Numbered from the stretch's first letter, positions 1-10,806 are shown. The stretch is DNA of 64,000 nucleotides from Halicephalobus mephisto (GCA_009193035.1 SWDT01000149.1:1-64000); one strand, 5' to 3'. Translations and numbers: made by a program. Notes: a model not told the origin generated them from the sequence alone.

Positions 1-3000
1 TTCAAAGTTGATATGTCCTTCGACATCGTCTAATTTTAATCCCTCTTCTGAGTAACAGTCTATCTCAGGTACCTAGAAAGTAAAATAAGTCCAGTATTTC
101 GTGATTTCAAAATTATTAATTATAATTCTGTTGCCTATACAGTAATAGAAAGGTACTGTAGATTATTGAATTACAGTATCTCGTAATTTGAACTACCAAT
201 AATATTTCTAAATTCCCTAACTCAGGAATTACGGTATCTAGAGCAAATTTCAGTGTAATTTGATTTTAGAGCTATCGATTTTGATTCTCTTTAGTATAAA
301 GCAATAGAAAAGTACTGTAGCTTCTTAGAACTCCTACAGTACTCTCTGTAAATCATTTATGATATCTTTGAAACTTCTATCTCAGAAATTACAGTATCTA
401 GAGCAAGTTACATCAGAGAGGTTCAAAGTTATCCATTATACAGTATATCTACCGTAAACTCACCCGGTCGATTATTTCATAAATAGCACTGGCTGCACCT
501 TGAGCAGTTCCAATCACGGCAAACTGAGGGCCTGCTTGTCCTAGGGCCATTGATCCCATCATAATCCCGAAAAATACCGTAAGCAAAGTTTTCGGATCCA
601 TACTTCCATCAACCACAAAATTAGTTCCAACCCAAAATGCCAAACAATAAGATCCAAACATGACAATAAAAGTCATTGCTAATCCCAGGCCAACATACAC
701 AGACTTGATTATTCCGTTGATCCTTCCTTTTTCAAGTGCTGTATTGTATCTTTTACATTCTATTTCTTGTCCATTAAATGCATAAACCGTTCTGATCGAC
801 GTTAGGGCTTCTTCTGCACATTGTCCTGCTTCTGCGTATTCAGCCGCTTCCTTCTCTGTCGAACTCGCCATAAGCTGTAAAAAATAATTACCGTAAAACC
901 TCTAATAGAAGGGCTGCCCTTCTAATAAAGATGTTCTTCTATTGGAGGGTGCCCTTCTATTAGAGGTTTTACGGTATTTTTTAAAAATTTTTTGATGTAC
1001 TTACTTTTGCAATGAAAACACCGCAAATAACCATGAAAGGCGACAAACTGAGCATAATTAATGTCAATTTCCAATCATAGAGAAATGCTAAAAACAACAT
1101 TATTTCGTCAACTCTACAGTAATTGCTCCCTAACGACATTTACTCTGTTTTTTAATTTGCATTGATTTCGAAATTTTTTTCAAATTAATTTTTTCTTACT
1201 TAACAGAGATACTAAGTTAATTATTGAAAAATTAATATAAAAATTAAATAAGATAAATCTTGCGAAATAGAGGAGCAAATGTCATAAAGTTCCCCAGGGA
1301 CATTTACTCTGTTTTTCTTTTTCAATTCTCACTGATTTCGAAATTCTTTTTAAATTAATATTTCTTATTTAACTAAAATATTGAATTAATTTAATTATTC
1401 AAAAATTAATATAAAAATTAAATAAGATAAATTTTGCGAAATAGAAAGAGTAAATGTCGTACAACTTTTTCGCTCACTCTATGACATTTGCTCTCCCATA
1501 TTTCGTAAGATTATACTTTTTCTGTCAATTGGATTAATTTAACATTTCAGTCAAGTATGAAAAAAGTAATTTAAAGAAAATTTCGAAAATAACACAAATC
1601 AAAGAGTAACCAAATGTCGTACAGCTATTTCGTCATACATCACAAAAATGGCGTGATGTGATAATTGACTTACCAACAACGAAGCCTCCAAAAAACTGAG
1701 CGAGAAATTGAACTGCCAAAGCTACTTTATCACCTGTACCTTCTTTGACTCTTTCAAGATTGTCAAAAAGCTTCGAAGACAACGTTCCACTGTGATTTGT
1801 GTCGTACCAAGTTATATCCTGTCTCAAAATAGCTTTGAAAAATTCTTTTCTCATACGATGCATAAGATTCTCAGAAGCAACCAAAAAACACGTAACTTGG
1901 ATCAAAGCAGACACAAACAAACCTGAAAAGTTGGGAAATTTATAAAAAACTTTTTTCAATTGAGTACTTTGGAGTTGATTGTGGTATTTTTAATATGTAA
2001 CAACAATTTTATATATGAAAATTAAATTTAGATTATTGAGAATGTTGAATTTTATATGTTCCAAATTTAAAAATTTTAAACTAAAGAAAACCATAGTTCC
2101 AAAAATATCACCTTCAAAATAGCTATGCAAAACTAAAAATTTATCCTACTTTAAATTCAGAAAGTTTCAGAAATTCGTGTTGAGACTATTTAGTGGAAAA
2201 GTTAATACAGTAGAACTTGGATATAAGAGAAGTCTGCTATAACATATCTCTTGTTATAGCATACGGTCTGAGTGAGTGTGTTTGGTTAGTCTGTCTTCAA
2301 ATTTACCTCCGCTGTGATATATTCTTCCTTATAACATACGCTTTACCCGGTTCCAAAGGGGTATTTTATATACAAGTTCTACTATATAATAAAACTCGGA
2401 TATAATATACCCCTGTTATAACATATCTCTTGTTATAGTATACAGTATGAATGAGTGTGTTTGGTTAGTCTGCCTTCAAATTTACCTCCGCTGTGATATA
2501 TCATTCCTTATAACATACGCTTTCATCGATTCCAAAGGGGTATTTTATATACAAGTTCTACTATATAATAAAACTCGGATATAATATACCCCTGTTATAA
2601 CATATCTCTTGTTATAGTATACAGTATGAATGAGTGTGTTTGGTTAGTCTGTCTTCAAATTTACCTCCGCTGTGATATATCATTCCTTATAACATACGCT
2701 TTCATCGATCCCAAAAGCGTATTTTATATCCAGGTTCTACTGTATATAATTTTTATATTTTACGAATGATTTTGGAATTTTGTGGGATTACGAAGTAATT
2801 ACTGTGTACAAGCCAAAAATTTAGGCTACTTTAAATTTAGAAAGTTTCAGAAATTTATGTCAGGACCATTTCGCGAGAAAATTTAATTTTAAAATGTAAA
2901 ATTCACCTGCACCGAGATAGACGGAATACATAATTTGTTTTTTCATTTCATCAGAAAATTTATCCCAACTGTAGATTTGATCGAATAACACCAGAGTTCC

Positions 3001-5186
3001 ATTCGAAAGAAAAACTATAAAAAATTAATATTAGAAATCAGAAAATACAAAAAAACCTGGAAAATATGGAGCATCTTTCAGTATTGTGGCGTCAACGAAT
3101 GCTTGTCCCATATCACCCATGATAATACTCAACAACGGCATTCCTATGCCGGTAAAGATGGCAACTAGGGATCCAATGAGGATAAGCAGAAGGTCGAAAG
3201 ACGAAGCATATCGCCACTGAAAAAGTGTAATTATTGTAAAATTCTAAAATTATTCAACACACGGAAGTCCGACTGCAAAAAAATCGAGGTTTTGTAGATT
3301 CTAAAGTGCTGAATTGGATGATATATAACATTCTAGAATTCGATTGAATTTTGTGTATGAAAATTTATTTTTAAAGATTTTTTACAATCAAACTCGAAAA
3401 AATCCATAATTCAATTAATAAAAAACTTAGATATTATTTGTTATAGAAAATTATTTGTTATTTTTAATAAAAATAATTCAATTTCATTCAGTCTGGATGA
3501 AGTTGTGGCACTTTGCGTATGTACCCCAACATCATTCATATTAGATTTTTTCTTAGATTTTAAAAGTTAAGGAATCAAATAAAATATATTTTGTAGAGTA
3601 ACATTAGTTACATAATTCTATGTTAATAAATTAATCTTTTTGTCTTTGTTTTTTAAAAAAAGCTTTTTGTAAGATTTTAAAAAGCATAATCCAAAATGTT
3701 TCAAAAAAACGTTTTATTTTTATCATTTTCTGTTTGACAATATTATAATCAGAGAAAAATCTATTGCAACGATAAAAAAAGAATGAGAAAGTGAAAAAAG
3801 TATATGGATTACTTTGTTAAAGATTTTTCTGTCTCAATTTTGATCTCTTAATATTCAACGCTTGTCTATCCAGTTTCAGAAATTCCTCCATTATAAACTT
3901 TAGGATTACTTCTAGTTTATCTGGATTAATTTCCGATATTCGGCTGATTTTGATGATTTTTGAAAATTGATAATTTTCTTTAAAATTTTGTCTAAAACTC
4001 GATTTCTAATGCCATAGAACTTGGATATAAGATATTTCTGTTATAACATATCTCAGGTTATAGCATACGGTTTGAGTGAGTGTGTTTAGTTAGTCTACCT
4101 TCAAATTTACCCCCTCTATAATATATCCTTTCTTATAACATACGCTTTGCCCGGTCCTAAATAGGTACCTTTCATCCAAGTTCGACTGTAATACTATCAT
4201 AAAAATGGAAATGGAACGAGTTTATTTTGAAATTGTAATACAGTAGAACTTGGATATAAGATATTCCCGCTATGATATATCCTTCCTTATAACATACGCT
4301 TTGCTCGATCCCAAGGTGGTATCTTATATCCAAGTTCGACTGTATTTTCTGATTTCTATTTTTTATCTGTTGCTAACCATCTGAAAGCACACTTATGAAG
4401 TAATCAAATGTCTTGAACATTGCAAAAAGCCACGGAAAATAAAGATAATAGGCTTAGTTTTATAAAGAAAAATCAATATTTTTTAATTTATTAATTTTTT
4501 CCACAAAAACTAAATGAGAGAAATGTCAACTTGATATTAGAAGATTGCACAATCATCATTGTTTACAAACATATCAAGCATTCGGGTCTTAAATGCCATG
4601 CTGAACAAATATTTTTTAATACAAATAATTTCGGGGATCACAGAGGAACATGTCATCAGCCTTTGGAAATTCCCGAAAAATATGGTTCACATACCATTTG
4701 GTAGATCTTTTGATGAACTTTATTAGATTTATTAAAATTCCTCTAAGTTTTTTATTAATTGAATTATGGATTTTTTCGAGTTTGATTGTAAAAAATCTTT
4801 AAAAATAAATTTTCATACACAAAATTCAATCGAATTCTAGAATGTTATATATCATCCAATTCAGCACTTTAGAATCTACAAAACCTCGATTTTTTTGCAG
4901 TCGGACTTCCGTGTTAAAATTTTTTTTTAAAACTAAATTCATTCAAGTATAAAATTGTTTTAAATTTTACTTTTTAGAACTTTACAAAATTTGAATTTCT
5001 TAAAGCATTTTATAAATCTTTATTTTCTAAAATGACTTACTAGTTCTCGAAGTGAAACCTTCACCGGCTCTTTTTCCTCTTTTTTAGCCGCACTGAAAGC
5101 AAATATTGGAAAAAATTAAGAAAACATCAATACCCTTTGAACACTTGTTTCAGCAGAGGAGTTTTGGCTCCATTGTTATTTTCCAT
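1..5186 (-). CDS. P-glycoprotein-type ABC transporter (ABCB family), N-terminal part; gene runs off the left edge
   Basis: This is a full-size ABCB/P-glycoprotein drug exporter of the plasma membrane, of which only the N-terminal tail and first transmembrane domain are in the window. Exons, all phase-consistent: 5134-5186 (ATG at 5186), 5041-5092, 3057-3216, 2907-3014, 1674-1922, 1005-1087, 464-874, and 1-72, which continues off the edge. Family hallmarks are a Lys/Glu-rich cytosolic start, a first helix after SLRELWRYASSFD, an Asn-Gly-Thr sequon in the first loop, the block DITWYDTNHSGTLSSKLFDN, and the coupling region EEALTSIRTVYAFNGQE. The last visible residues (VPEID...GHINF) are the linker just before the first nucleotide-binding domain. 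Walker A/B motifs would lie beyond position 1 and are not visible. Introns are crowded with transposon-like repeats; the one between exons 2 and 3 is about 1.8 kb. Which pgp paralogue this is cannot be decided. Confidence 0.93.
889..976. mobile_element. 88-bp hairpin MITE in a P-gp intron
   Basis: Perfect 26-bp inverted repeats (889-914 and 951-976) begin TACCGTAAAACCTC and enclose a 36-bp loop that again contains CCTTCTAATA-type sequence. No coding capacity. It sits in the intron between the exons at 464-874 and 1005-1087, only 14 bp from a splice site. Confidence 0.75.
1133..1620. repeat. Three-unit array of a roughly 150-bp inverted-end repeat in a P-gp intron
   Basis: Units at about 1133-1286, 1300-1460 and 1481-1620 each begin or end with GACATTTACTCT-type sequence or its complement (AGAGTAAATGTC). 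They share an AT-rich core with ATTAATATAAAAATTAAATAAG. The first two are direct copies and the third is inverted and more diverged. The matching ends suggest a small non-autonomous DNA element. A partial copy of the core lies near 29810-29860. Confidence 0.6.
2208..2742. mobile_element. Composite MITE: three tandem copies of a 179-bp element, TA-flanked
   Basis: The outer ends are CAGTAGAACTTGGATATAA (left) and its near complement TTATATCCAGGTTCTACTG (right), each next to TA. Between them are three head-to-tail units about 179 bp long, joined through internal end-like sequence (CAAGTTCTACTATA then AAAACTCGGATATAA). The unit core contains TGAGTGTGTTTGGTTAGTCTG. Ends of the CAGT..AAC.TGGATATAA type with TA duplication resemble pogo/Tigger-like MITEs; that family assignment is inference. 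It lies in a P-gp intron. Confidence 0.75.
4013..4188. mobile_element. MITE, same family as 2208-2742, single copy
   Basis: Left end ATAGAACTTGGATATAAG, right end CATCCAAGTTCGACTG followed by TA, with the shared core GAGTGTGTTTAGTTAGTC. It is nested inside the 1.66-kb element. Confidence 0.7.
4241..4342. mobile_element. Internally deleted 102-bp MITE of the same family
   Basis: Ends CAGTAGAACTTGGATATAAG and TTATATCCAAGTTCGACTG are near-perfect inverted repeats flanked on both sides by TA. The core is shortened relative to the 179-bp unit. Nested in the 1.66-kb element. Confidence 0.75.
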
Positions 5187-6208
5187 TTTCGAAGCTTACA
5201 AAACACAAAACAATAAATAACAAATTTTAAATTAGAAAAAATAAACCAGAACAAATAAATTATCGAATTTCGAAATCCAGCTAAAAGCCACAATTTCGTA
5301 AGAGAACGAGGCAGCTTCCAACGAGTTCCTTTCGGCGCGGTGAGACACTTGTGTCCCAGACTTTTGCGCTCTAGACACTTGTGTCCCGGACTTTTGTGCT
5401 TTAGACACTTGTGTTCTAGGCATTTGTGTTCTAGGCACTTGTGTCCCAAACATTTGCGCTCTAGGCACTTGTGTCCCAAACATTTGTGTCCCAGACTTTT
5501 GTGCCCCAAGCGTTTCATTTCTGCAGCTGGAAGTAAGTAAAAAGTACTTATAATGAAGTAATTAGACTCTTAAATTCAAAATATCAAATCGGAATCCTGG
5601 ATTCTGAAAACTGAATGTCAATTCTAAGAACATCTAAAATTTTGTGCCAGGACTCTACAAAAAGTGAAACTTAACTTAGAGTAACTTTTAAAATTTATAT
5701 AAAAAATACAAAGTTATTTAAAATTAACTTTTAATTTTCGAATTAAAGCTGTTAAAGAAATAAAAATCCAAACTGGTGTGAAAAAATTCGAAAATTTCTT
5801 AACTCAAGAAATTCTAATTTGATTAATTTTTTGATTTTTATTTTTCCGAAATTTATTAAAACCATTTATTGTTCTATTTGAAACGGAGTATTCAAAAACA
5901 AAAATATTTAAAATGAAGTTCTTGGTTTCTTCGATAGTGCATTTGACTGGTAATTACAAGATCCGAGTTGGATTTCCGATCGAGGAACTAGGTCGTCGAA
6001 CTCGATCAACTAACAACCTTGTATCAAAATGTTCAAGTACAATAGATCTCAGAGATATATAGAAAAGAGAAGACATGAACCATTGCAAACCAATAATACG
6101 CAGAGAAGTCGTGAAGAAGTAGCATTAACAAGTTTTTTAAACACATACGAACGGTGGAGGACACGCTGGGGATTCCAAAGAGACATCAGGCATAGGTTAA
6201 CTGTAATA
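5187..6208. other. Upstream region of the P-gp gene; no gene seen
   Basis: AT-rich sequence apart from the minisatellite at 5343-5515 listed separately. About 5942-6000 is faintly tRNA-like (7-bp end pairing) but lacks a proper D arm. No convincing coding exon was found. Confidence 0.5.
5343..5515. repeat. Minisatellite, roughly 15-bp/30-bp tandem units
   Basis: About eleven imperfect units of the form GACACTTGTGTCCCA / GACTTTTGTGCTCTA in tandem, much richer in G+C than the flanks. Because the unit is a multiple of three, it stays open in several frames. It lies 157 bp upstream of the P-gp start codon. Confidence 0.85.
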
Positions 6209-6210
6209 TA

Positions 6211-6382
6211 CAGTGAAACCTCGCTAAAAACAACCCGAAGGGACAGCAGAAATGTTGTTTTTACAGAGGAGTTGCCTTTATCGAGGAATTTACTAGGGGA
6301 AAATCCACAGTAGGGGTAGGAACCGAGTTGTCTTTAAAGAGGATTTGCTTTTATCGAAGGTGTTTATATCGAGGTTTCACTG
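6211..6382. mobile_element. 172-bp TA-flanked MITE with CAGTGAAACCTCG ends
   Basis: Ends CAGTGAAACCTCG at 6211 and CGAGGTTTCACTG ending at 6382 are exact inverted repeats, with TA immediately outside both (6209-6210 and 6383-6384). The interior repeats GAGG..TTGCCTTTATCGA-like sequence. The ends are of pogo/Tigger style, distinct from the GAACTTGG family. Confidence 0.8.
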
Positions 6383-6719
6383 TATTCTTACATTGTCATG
6401 TGTTTTGAAGAACGGTTCGGTAAAATGCTAATGTGATTATTTTTGTTCTGTGATACTCAATTTCAGAAATCACGATTAATAAATGTTATTTGTGTCGCAA
6501 TTTCAGATATAACAGTGACAGATAGTCAAGACTAAATGTAAAAAATGATAAGAAATGGAAAAAGATAAAAGCATTCGGTATAGTCGAGTAGTTAGCACAT
6601 GATCGATTAACAAAGTGCTTATCAATATTGAATAAGAAAATTGTTATTTGTATTTTTTAGTTTTGAAAAGTTTCTTATACTGTTATTAAGAATTTTGAAA
6701 AATTCGAGATTGGAACTTA

Positions 6720-7740
6720 TGATATCAAAGTACAGAGATCTAATCAACCCTGTTCTGAGAACAAATCCATCCATTCAATTACTCATGATCTAATTACAAA
6801 ATATGAAAATGACATTGGTGTTATATTCATTATCAATCATCTCGATGTAAAACCAAATCAATTGAAAGACTTTAAAAAAGACGATTTCAAGAAATATGAT
6901 CTGATCTATCTCGCTACAGAAAATAAAATAAAATTTGATTGTTGTTTGACTTCAAAAGTTGACCATTTTGCTGGAGAATTGATTATTGAGTTTAATAATT
7001 GATGGATCACTTTATATCAATGGTTGAAAGCTACAGAAAGGGAAGTAATATAGAAAGCACTAGATAAAAGAGAATGTGGATTCATCAAACATGTTGATTT
7101 TGAATACATTGAAAGAATGTTTCGTTGTAACTTGTGTTGGAAAACTATTTATCTATACAGATGATGATTGTTCTGAAAGGATTTGAATGATATAATTATT
7201 TAACAACTGGGAAAATCGATACCAGAAAATTTAAAGAATATAACAAAAGTGGGAATATTAGAAACAGCCAAGGAAATTAAACAAGATTTCTCATTTTAAA
7301 AAAATTAAGTAAGATTTACATTTTTACAAATAAAAAATTGTATATTTCAGAATCAATTTATCAGATGTTCATCCACATCTTGAGGGAATAGTGGAGTTCA
7401 TGAGAGAATGGTTTGAAGAAAAATTAAAACCGTGTTTTGAATATTGTAAACTATATTACAGCACATTCAAACAGTATCTGCTTCCAAGTCGAAGAAAACT
7501 TTGATGCAGACAAGAATCGATATTCAGTGATTGTTATGCATTCAATCAAGTAGATATTGTTTTCTTAGCCGGTGGCACTTGTAAGATTCTGTTTATTCGT
7601 AAAATAATTCGAGAATTGTTTCCAAATGCAAAAATCAAAATTGATGGACAACTGGAGGTCATCACAGTCATTGGAGCTGCTGTCCACGCTCTTCAAGTTC
7701 TCAGTAAAGAAGTTGAACCTTATATTCAGTTTAATTAAAA
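6720..7740 (+). pseudogene. Decayed HSP70-like ATPase paralogue
   Basis: The region around 7265-7735 aligns by eye with the C-terminal part of the HSP70-like gene at 21.3-25.1 kb. It has ETAKEIKQDFSF (live copy: QAAKKIKHDLSF), then an intron-like gap, then LSDVHPHLEGIVEFMREWF, then VDIVFLAGGTCKILFIRK and a VHALQVLSKEVEPYI tail. It is broken by stop codons near 7001, 7051 and 7165 and by frameshifts (for example near 7183 and 7440), and stops at about 7735. Past the stop a readable hydrophilic tail (NDSSSSNF...) continues to about 7890. The N-terminal ATPase half is not recognisable. A readable stretch at 6720-7000 (KYENDIGVIFIINHLD) may be an older upstream exon but matches nothing I can place. 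Confidence 0.7.
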
Positions 7741-8450
7741 GGCACCAAATGATTCCAGCAGTTCAAACTTTATCACAGAAATCACTTCAACATTCTATCC
7801 TGATGAAAATCCGAAGACCTCTAATATCTCACATCTGTATGAAGTTGATGACACAAGAAAGCTCAATCCACAAAAAGAATTTTCACTCTAGTGTAAAGAA
7901 TACAGTAGATTCTCTATTAATGGACTGCAACCACTCTGTCGAGAAAACAAAGAAAAACATTTTTTACTTGTTAGAAGCGAGAACTACTGTATTTCTTCTA
8001 AAATAAGCCTTGGAGTTTATTTTAGAAAAAATACGGTATTTTTTTTCTCTTAACGTTAATTTCATATTGTATTGTGTTTTTTATAAAATTTTTTAATTAT
8101 TCAAATTTGATATTTAATCAAAAGAACAATTTGACCAAAATCATGACATCTAGGTTGTCCCTTTTTGCAAATCAACTAAACTGACCACCATTTATAAACA
8201 ACATTTTAAAATACAATCAAATTATTACAAAATCTGTGGAGCGGAAACTCCTTGTCATAAGCGAACACCCATACTAACCATTAGTGCGAGTGCCGCCGAT
8301 TGAAACTGTTTTCCGCTGAGACTATGTATTGATCAAGTGATAGGAGTGTGATTGAGTTCGCTAAGGATTGACCCGAGATCTGTCTAACTAAAGCGCGGAA
8401 AGGAAAACAGGTTCATTAGGCCGCACTCGCTGAAGAATATGTACAAGAGA
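7741..8450. other. Spacer between HSP70-like pseudogene and secreted-protein gene
   Basis: It begins with the open hydrophilic tail of the pseudogene (to about 7890) and an AT-rich stretch. From about 8230 to 8440 it becomes less AT-rich and contains a 9-bp stem (AGCGGAAAC near 8237 with GTTTTCCGCT near 8310). This may be the 3' UTR of the minus-strand gene that ends at 8451. Confidence 0.4.
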
Positions 8451-9226
8451 TTAGTAGCTGATAGGTTTGAACATGGGACACTTGTTATACCAGGCTTGAC
8501 AGACTCCAGCCATAGCAGCATTGGCAGGAGGGTTGCACTTCTGATGCACCGAAGGATGACTGTAGGCACATTTGCATTCGACAGTGCAGTGGCTGGCAGT
8601 ACAGTCAGGAGTGCAAGTCTTGATCAATTCAGGAGACAATCCAGTGTGAGGGAGTTTCCCAGGAATGGGGGCACTTCTGCTATCAAGAATGGGGGAATCA
8701 AAAGCCAAGTTGCCGAACTGAGAAGCAGAAGGCAGTGGAGGAGGGATAACGAGAGGAGCTGTTTGGTCTCTGAAGGCCTCAGGTTCTCTCACAGCTGGTT
8801 CCATGTTCTTGACAACATCAGGACAGTGTTTCTCGAAACTAGGACAGAACTTCATGAGCTTAGCTTCAAGTCTGACTTCCACACGACCTTCTCCGATACA
8901 GTAATGGGAGTAGTGGTCACGGTGACGAGTACAATATCTTTCGATCATGAGCTCATCATATTCAACCTTAGGGAAGCTTCTCATAAAACGAGTGTCTTCA
9001 TCTTCTGGAGCATCAGCAGCTCGGAAATTCACATCCCCAGAATTGCCATCAGAAGCAACTCCGCACATGGCGAGACTCGGGTTCCTTCCACAAGCCACAG
9101 CAACGAGGTTGGCCGGCTTAGCTGAAATGAGAAAAATAGGTGAAATTCATGTATTAATCGCAACTTACCATATCCCAAGGCCAGAAGGACGCTTACGAAC
9201 ACGACGAAAAAGTTGTTGCGGATCAT
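8451..9226 (-). CDS. Secreted cysteine-rich protein, unrecognised family
   Basis: Two exons, 9169-9226 and 8451-9121, give 242 residues. Exon 1 encodes a classical signal peptide (MIRNNFFVVFVSVLLALGYA), so the product is predicted to be exported. The mature part has scattered cysteines in the N-terminal half (ACGRN, MCGV, YCTRH, YCIGEG, FCPSF, HCPD), a Pro-rich middle (LVIPPPLP), and a dense C-terminal module with about eight cysteines (TCTPDCTASHCTVECKC...KCNPP...VCQAWYNKCP). The stop TAA is at 8451-8453. Base composition is visibly less AT-rich than the flanks, which supports real coding. I do not recognise the family. The paired cysteine halves suggest disulphide-bonded extracellular domains, and nothing in the sequence indicates catalysis. 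Confidence 0.85.
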
Positions 9227-9813
9227 TATCAATCAAGTAAACTCTGGATAAATAAGCTCGACTAGAGCTCTTTTCCATAAAAGCTTAGGGTTTCACAAAA
9301 TTGGATTTAGTTCGGGAGAACTACGGAATCTCAAGGAGCGTTGCTTCTTTTATTCTACACAAGGAGATCCGCCTCAGGGCGGAGTTTGTGCGTCAGAAGG
9401 TGCGGCCGCACGTAAGAAGACCTTCCGTTAGCTATTTTGGGGTATCATCAATCAAGCCTGGCGTCTCGAGTCGAGGCCATTCGTCAAGAAAAATCACTTC
9501 TCTTTTTTGAAAGATTCTTGGTGATTTTTGAAGAAAGACAGATAACCTCTTTTGATCACACATCTGGAACAAAATCGAGAACATTATCACAAACATTAAT
9601 GAGCAGTACGCAAGTCAGTCGTCGAAGATTGAAAAACCTTCAACTGTAATCGCTGATCGCTAAACAGAAGAAAATACAAGATATATTTTTTCCTTTTCTT
9701 TCTAAACTTAGCGATCATAAATCACACAAGTTTGAAACTATTTTGGGAACAATTCGCGCATGTTTATTTACATCAGTGTTCATCTGAACCTTTCAAGATC
9801 AGAATCTCCTAAT
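9227..9813. other. Spacer upstream of secreted-protein gene; possible upstream exon of the next gene
   Basis: It holds the promoter of the minus-strand secreted gene. An open stretch at about 9437-9649 ends MSSTQVSRRRLKNLQL. A donor-like GTCAGT after ATG AGC AGT ACG CAA (9600-9614) would join in frame to the candidate exon beginning GCGGACGTT near 9836. This is only suggestive. Confidence 0.3.
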
Positions 9814-10275
9814 TTGGCACTAAAGTTGACCGACAGGCGGACGTTCTGCAAACAAGTAAACTCGACAGCAGACGATGGAAGATTAGAATTAGTCTTCTGC
9901 TGTTGGAAGATTTATATTCCCCGTGGAGAAAGAAGGAGAAACGTTACCAGTTTTCATCAACTTTGTCAAATGTAAAAAATTACGAAAGAACGACAAAAAT
10001 TCGAGTTACAGTAATTCCTGAAAAATCTCGATATTACCTAAAAGTTGAAAAATGGAAAATTAATCCGGAAAAAATAAATAAAAAACAGATTCCATGTGGA
10101 ATTACACAAGGTGAGTTTATGTTACTTGGTCCCGTGTGGAATCTACTTTTTATATTTTTAATAAACTTTTTCATTGTTGATTTTTTGCATTGTCTTTACA
10201 GTACCCTATTTGCTGAAATTTCGACCTGATTTTTCTGACCTAGTAATTTTTGAAAAGTGGAAATGGAATTCGTAA
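9814..10275 (+). CDS. Possible orphan gene, 3' exons
   Basis: An open frame runs from a stop near 9809 to a good donor (CACAAG|GTGAGT, exon end 10110). A 91-nt intron closes with TTTACAG, and the next exon at 10202-10275 continues in phase to TAA. The peptide has a short hydrophobic run (ISLLLLEDLYSP), a basic stretch (PWRKKEKRYQF), a plausible beta-rich segment (TKIRVTVIPEKSRYYLKVEKW) and ends FEKWKWNS. Phase agreement across a well-formed intron is the main argument for a gene. The 5' exon and start codon are not settled: either an acceptor near 9835 (GACCGACAG) or a start further upstream. No family recognised. Confidence 0.3.
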
Positions 10276-10569
10276 ATCAGCATTCATTTTTAAAGTTCGT
10301 AAATTACGACCTCACGTGATCAACAATGGTTTTACTTTTGAAACAATAATTCATCAGTACTAATTTGCAAGTACTGGTTCTAGTTTGAGGCTGATCTCCA
10401 AGGCTCTAGATTCTCCAAAGACAATCACAAACTCCGTAAAAACTTCAATTTTCTGCACATCTTGGAAAATTCTTGTTTCATACTCCAAATCAGGTATATC
10501 AAAATTCGTAACATTGATGTGATGAAAAATATGACAAATGTGTAATATTTCGTCATAGAAGATGTTGTA

Positions 10570-10806
10570 ATTGTTATATAATGTTCGACACAACTTTTAT
10601 CAGATATTAGTTTTTTGTGAGAAATATATTACGAGTTTCTTCACGGAAAATTTTACAATTTTTATACAATATTCCGTCATAGAAGATAATGTAAGTATTA
10701 TATAATGTTCGACACAACTGTTTTCAGATATTACAGTTTTTTGTGAGAAATATATTACGAGTTTCGTCACGGAAAATTTTATAATCTTCATGTAACATTT
10801 CTTCAT
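10570..10806. repeat. Two-unit direct repeat, about 133 bp
   Basis: ATTATATAATGTTCGACACAAC, CAGATATTA and TTTTTGTGAGAAATATATTACG recur in the same order at about 10575 and 10697, followed by CACGGAAAATTTTA-type sequence. A weaker third echo starts near 10550 and 10795. Confidence 0.65.

Larger units (their letters stand above)
3259..4914. mobile_element. 1.66-kb non-autonomous DNA transposon with perfect 173-bp inverted repeats
   Basis: Arms 3259-3431 and 4742-4914 are exact reverse complements by eye and start ACACGGAAGTCCGACTGC. The interior has no long open reading frame and itself carries two younger MITEs (4013-4188 and 4241-4342). No target-site duplication is clear at the borders (left flank TTCAAC, right flank TAAAAT). 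The whole element sits in the P-gp intron between exons 2 and 3. The superfamily cannot be named from the ends alone. Confidence 0.8.

Noticed and set aside
5150..5518. 122-codon minus-strand frame with GHKCLERK-like repeats
   Set aside because: It is the minisatellite read in one of several open frames and overlaps the true P-gp first exon in another frame.
5942..6000. tRNA-like sequence with a 7-bp acceptor-like stem (TTCTTCG/CGAGGAA)
   Set aside because: The D arm is truncated, the anticodon stem does not pair, and the B-box region (GAGTTGGATTTCC) is off consensus. At best it is a tRNA relic.
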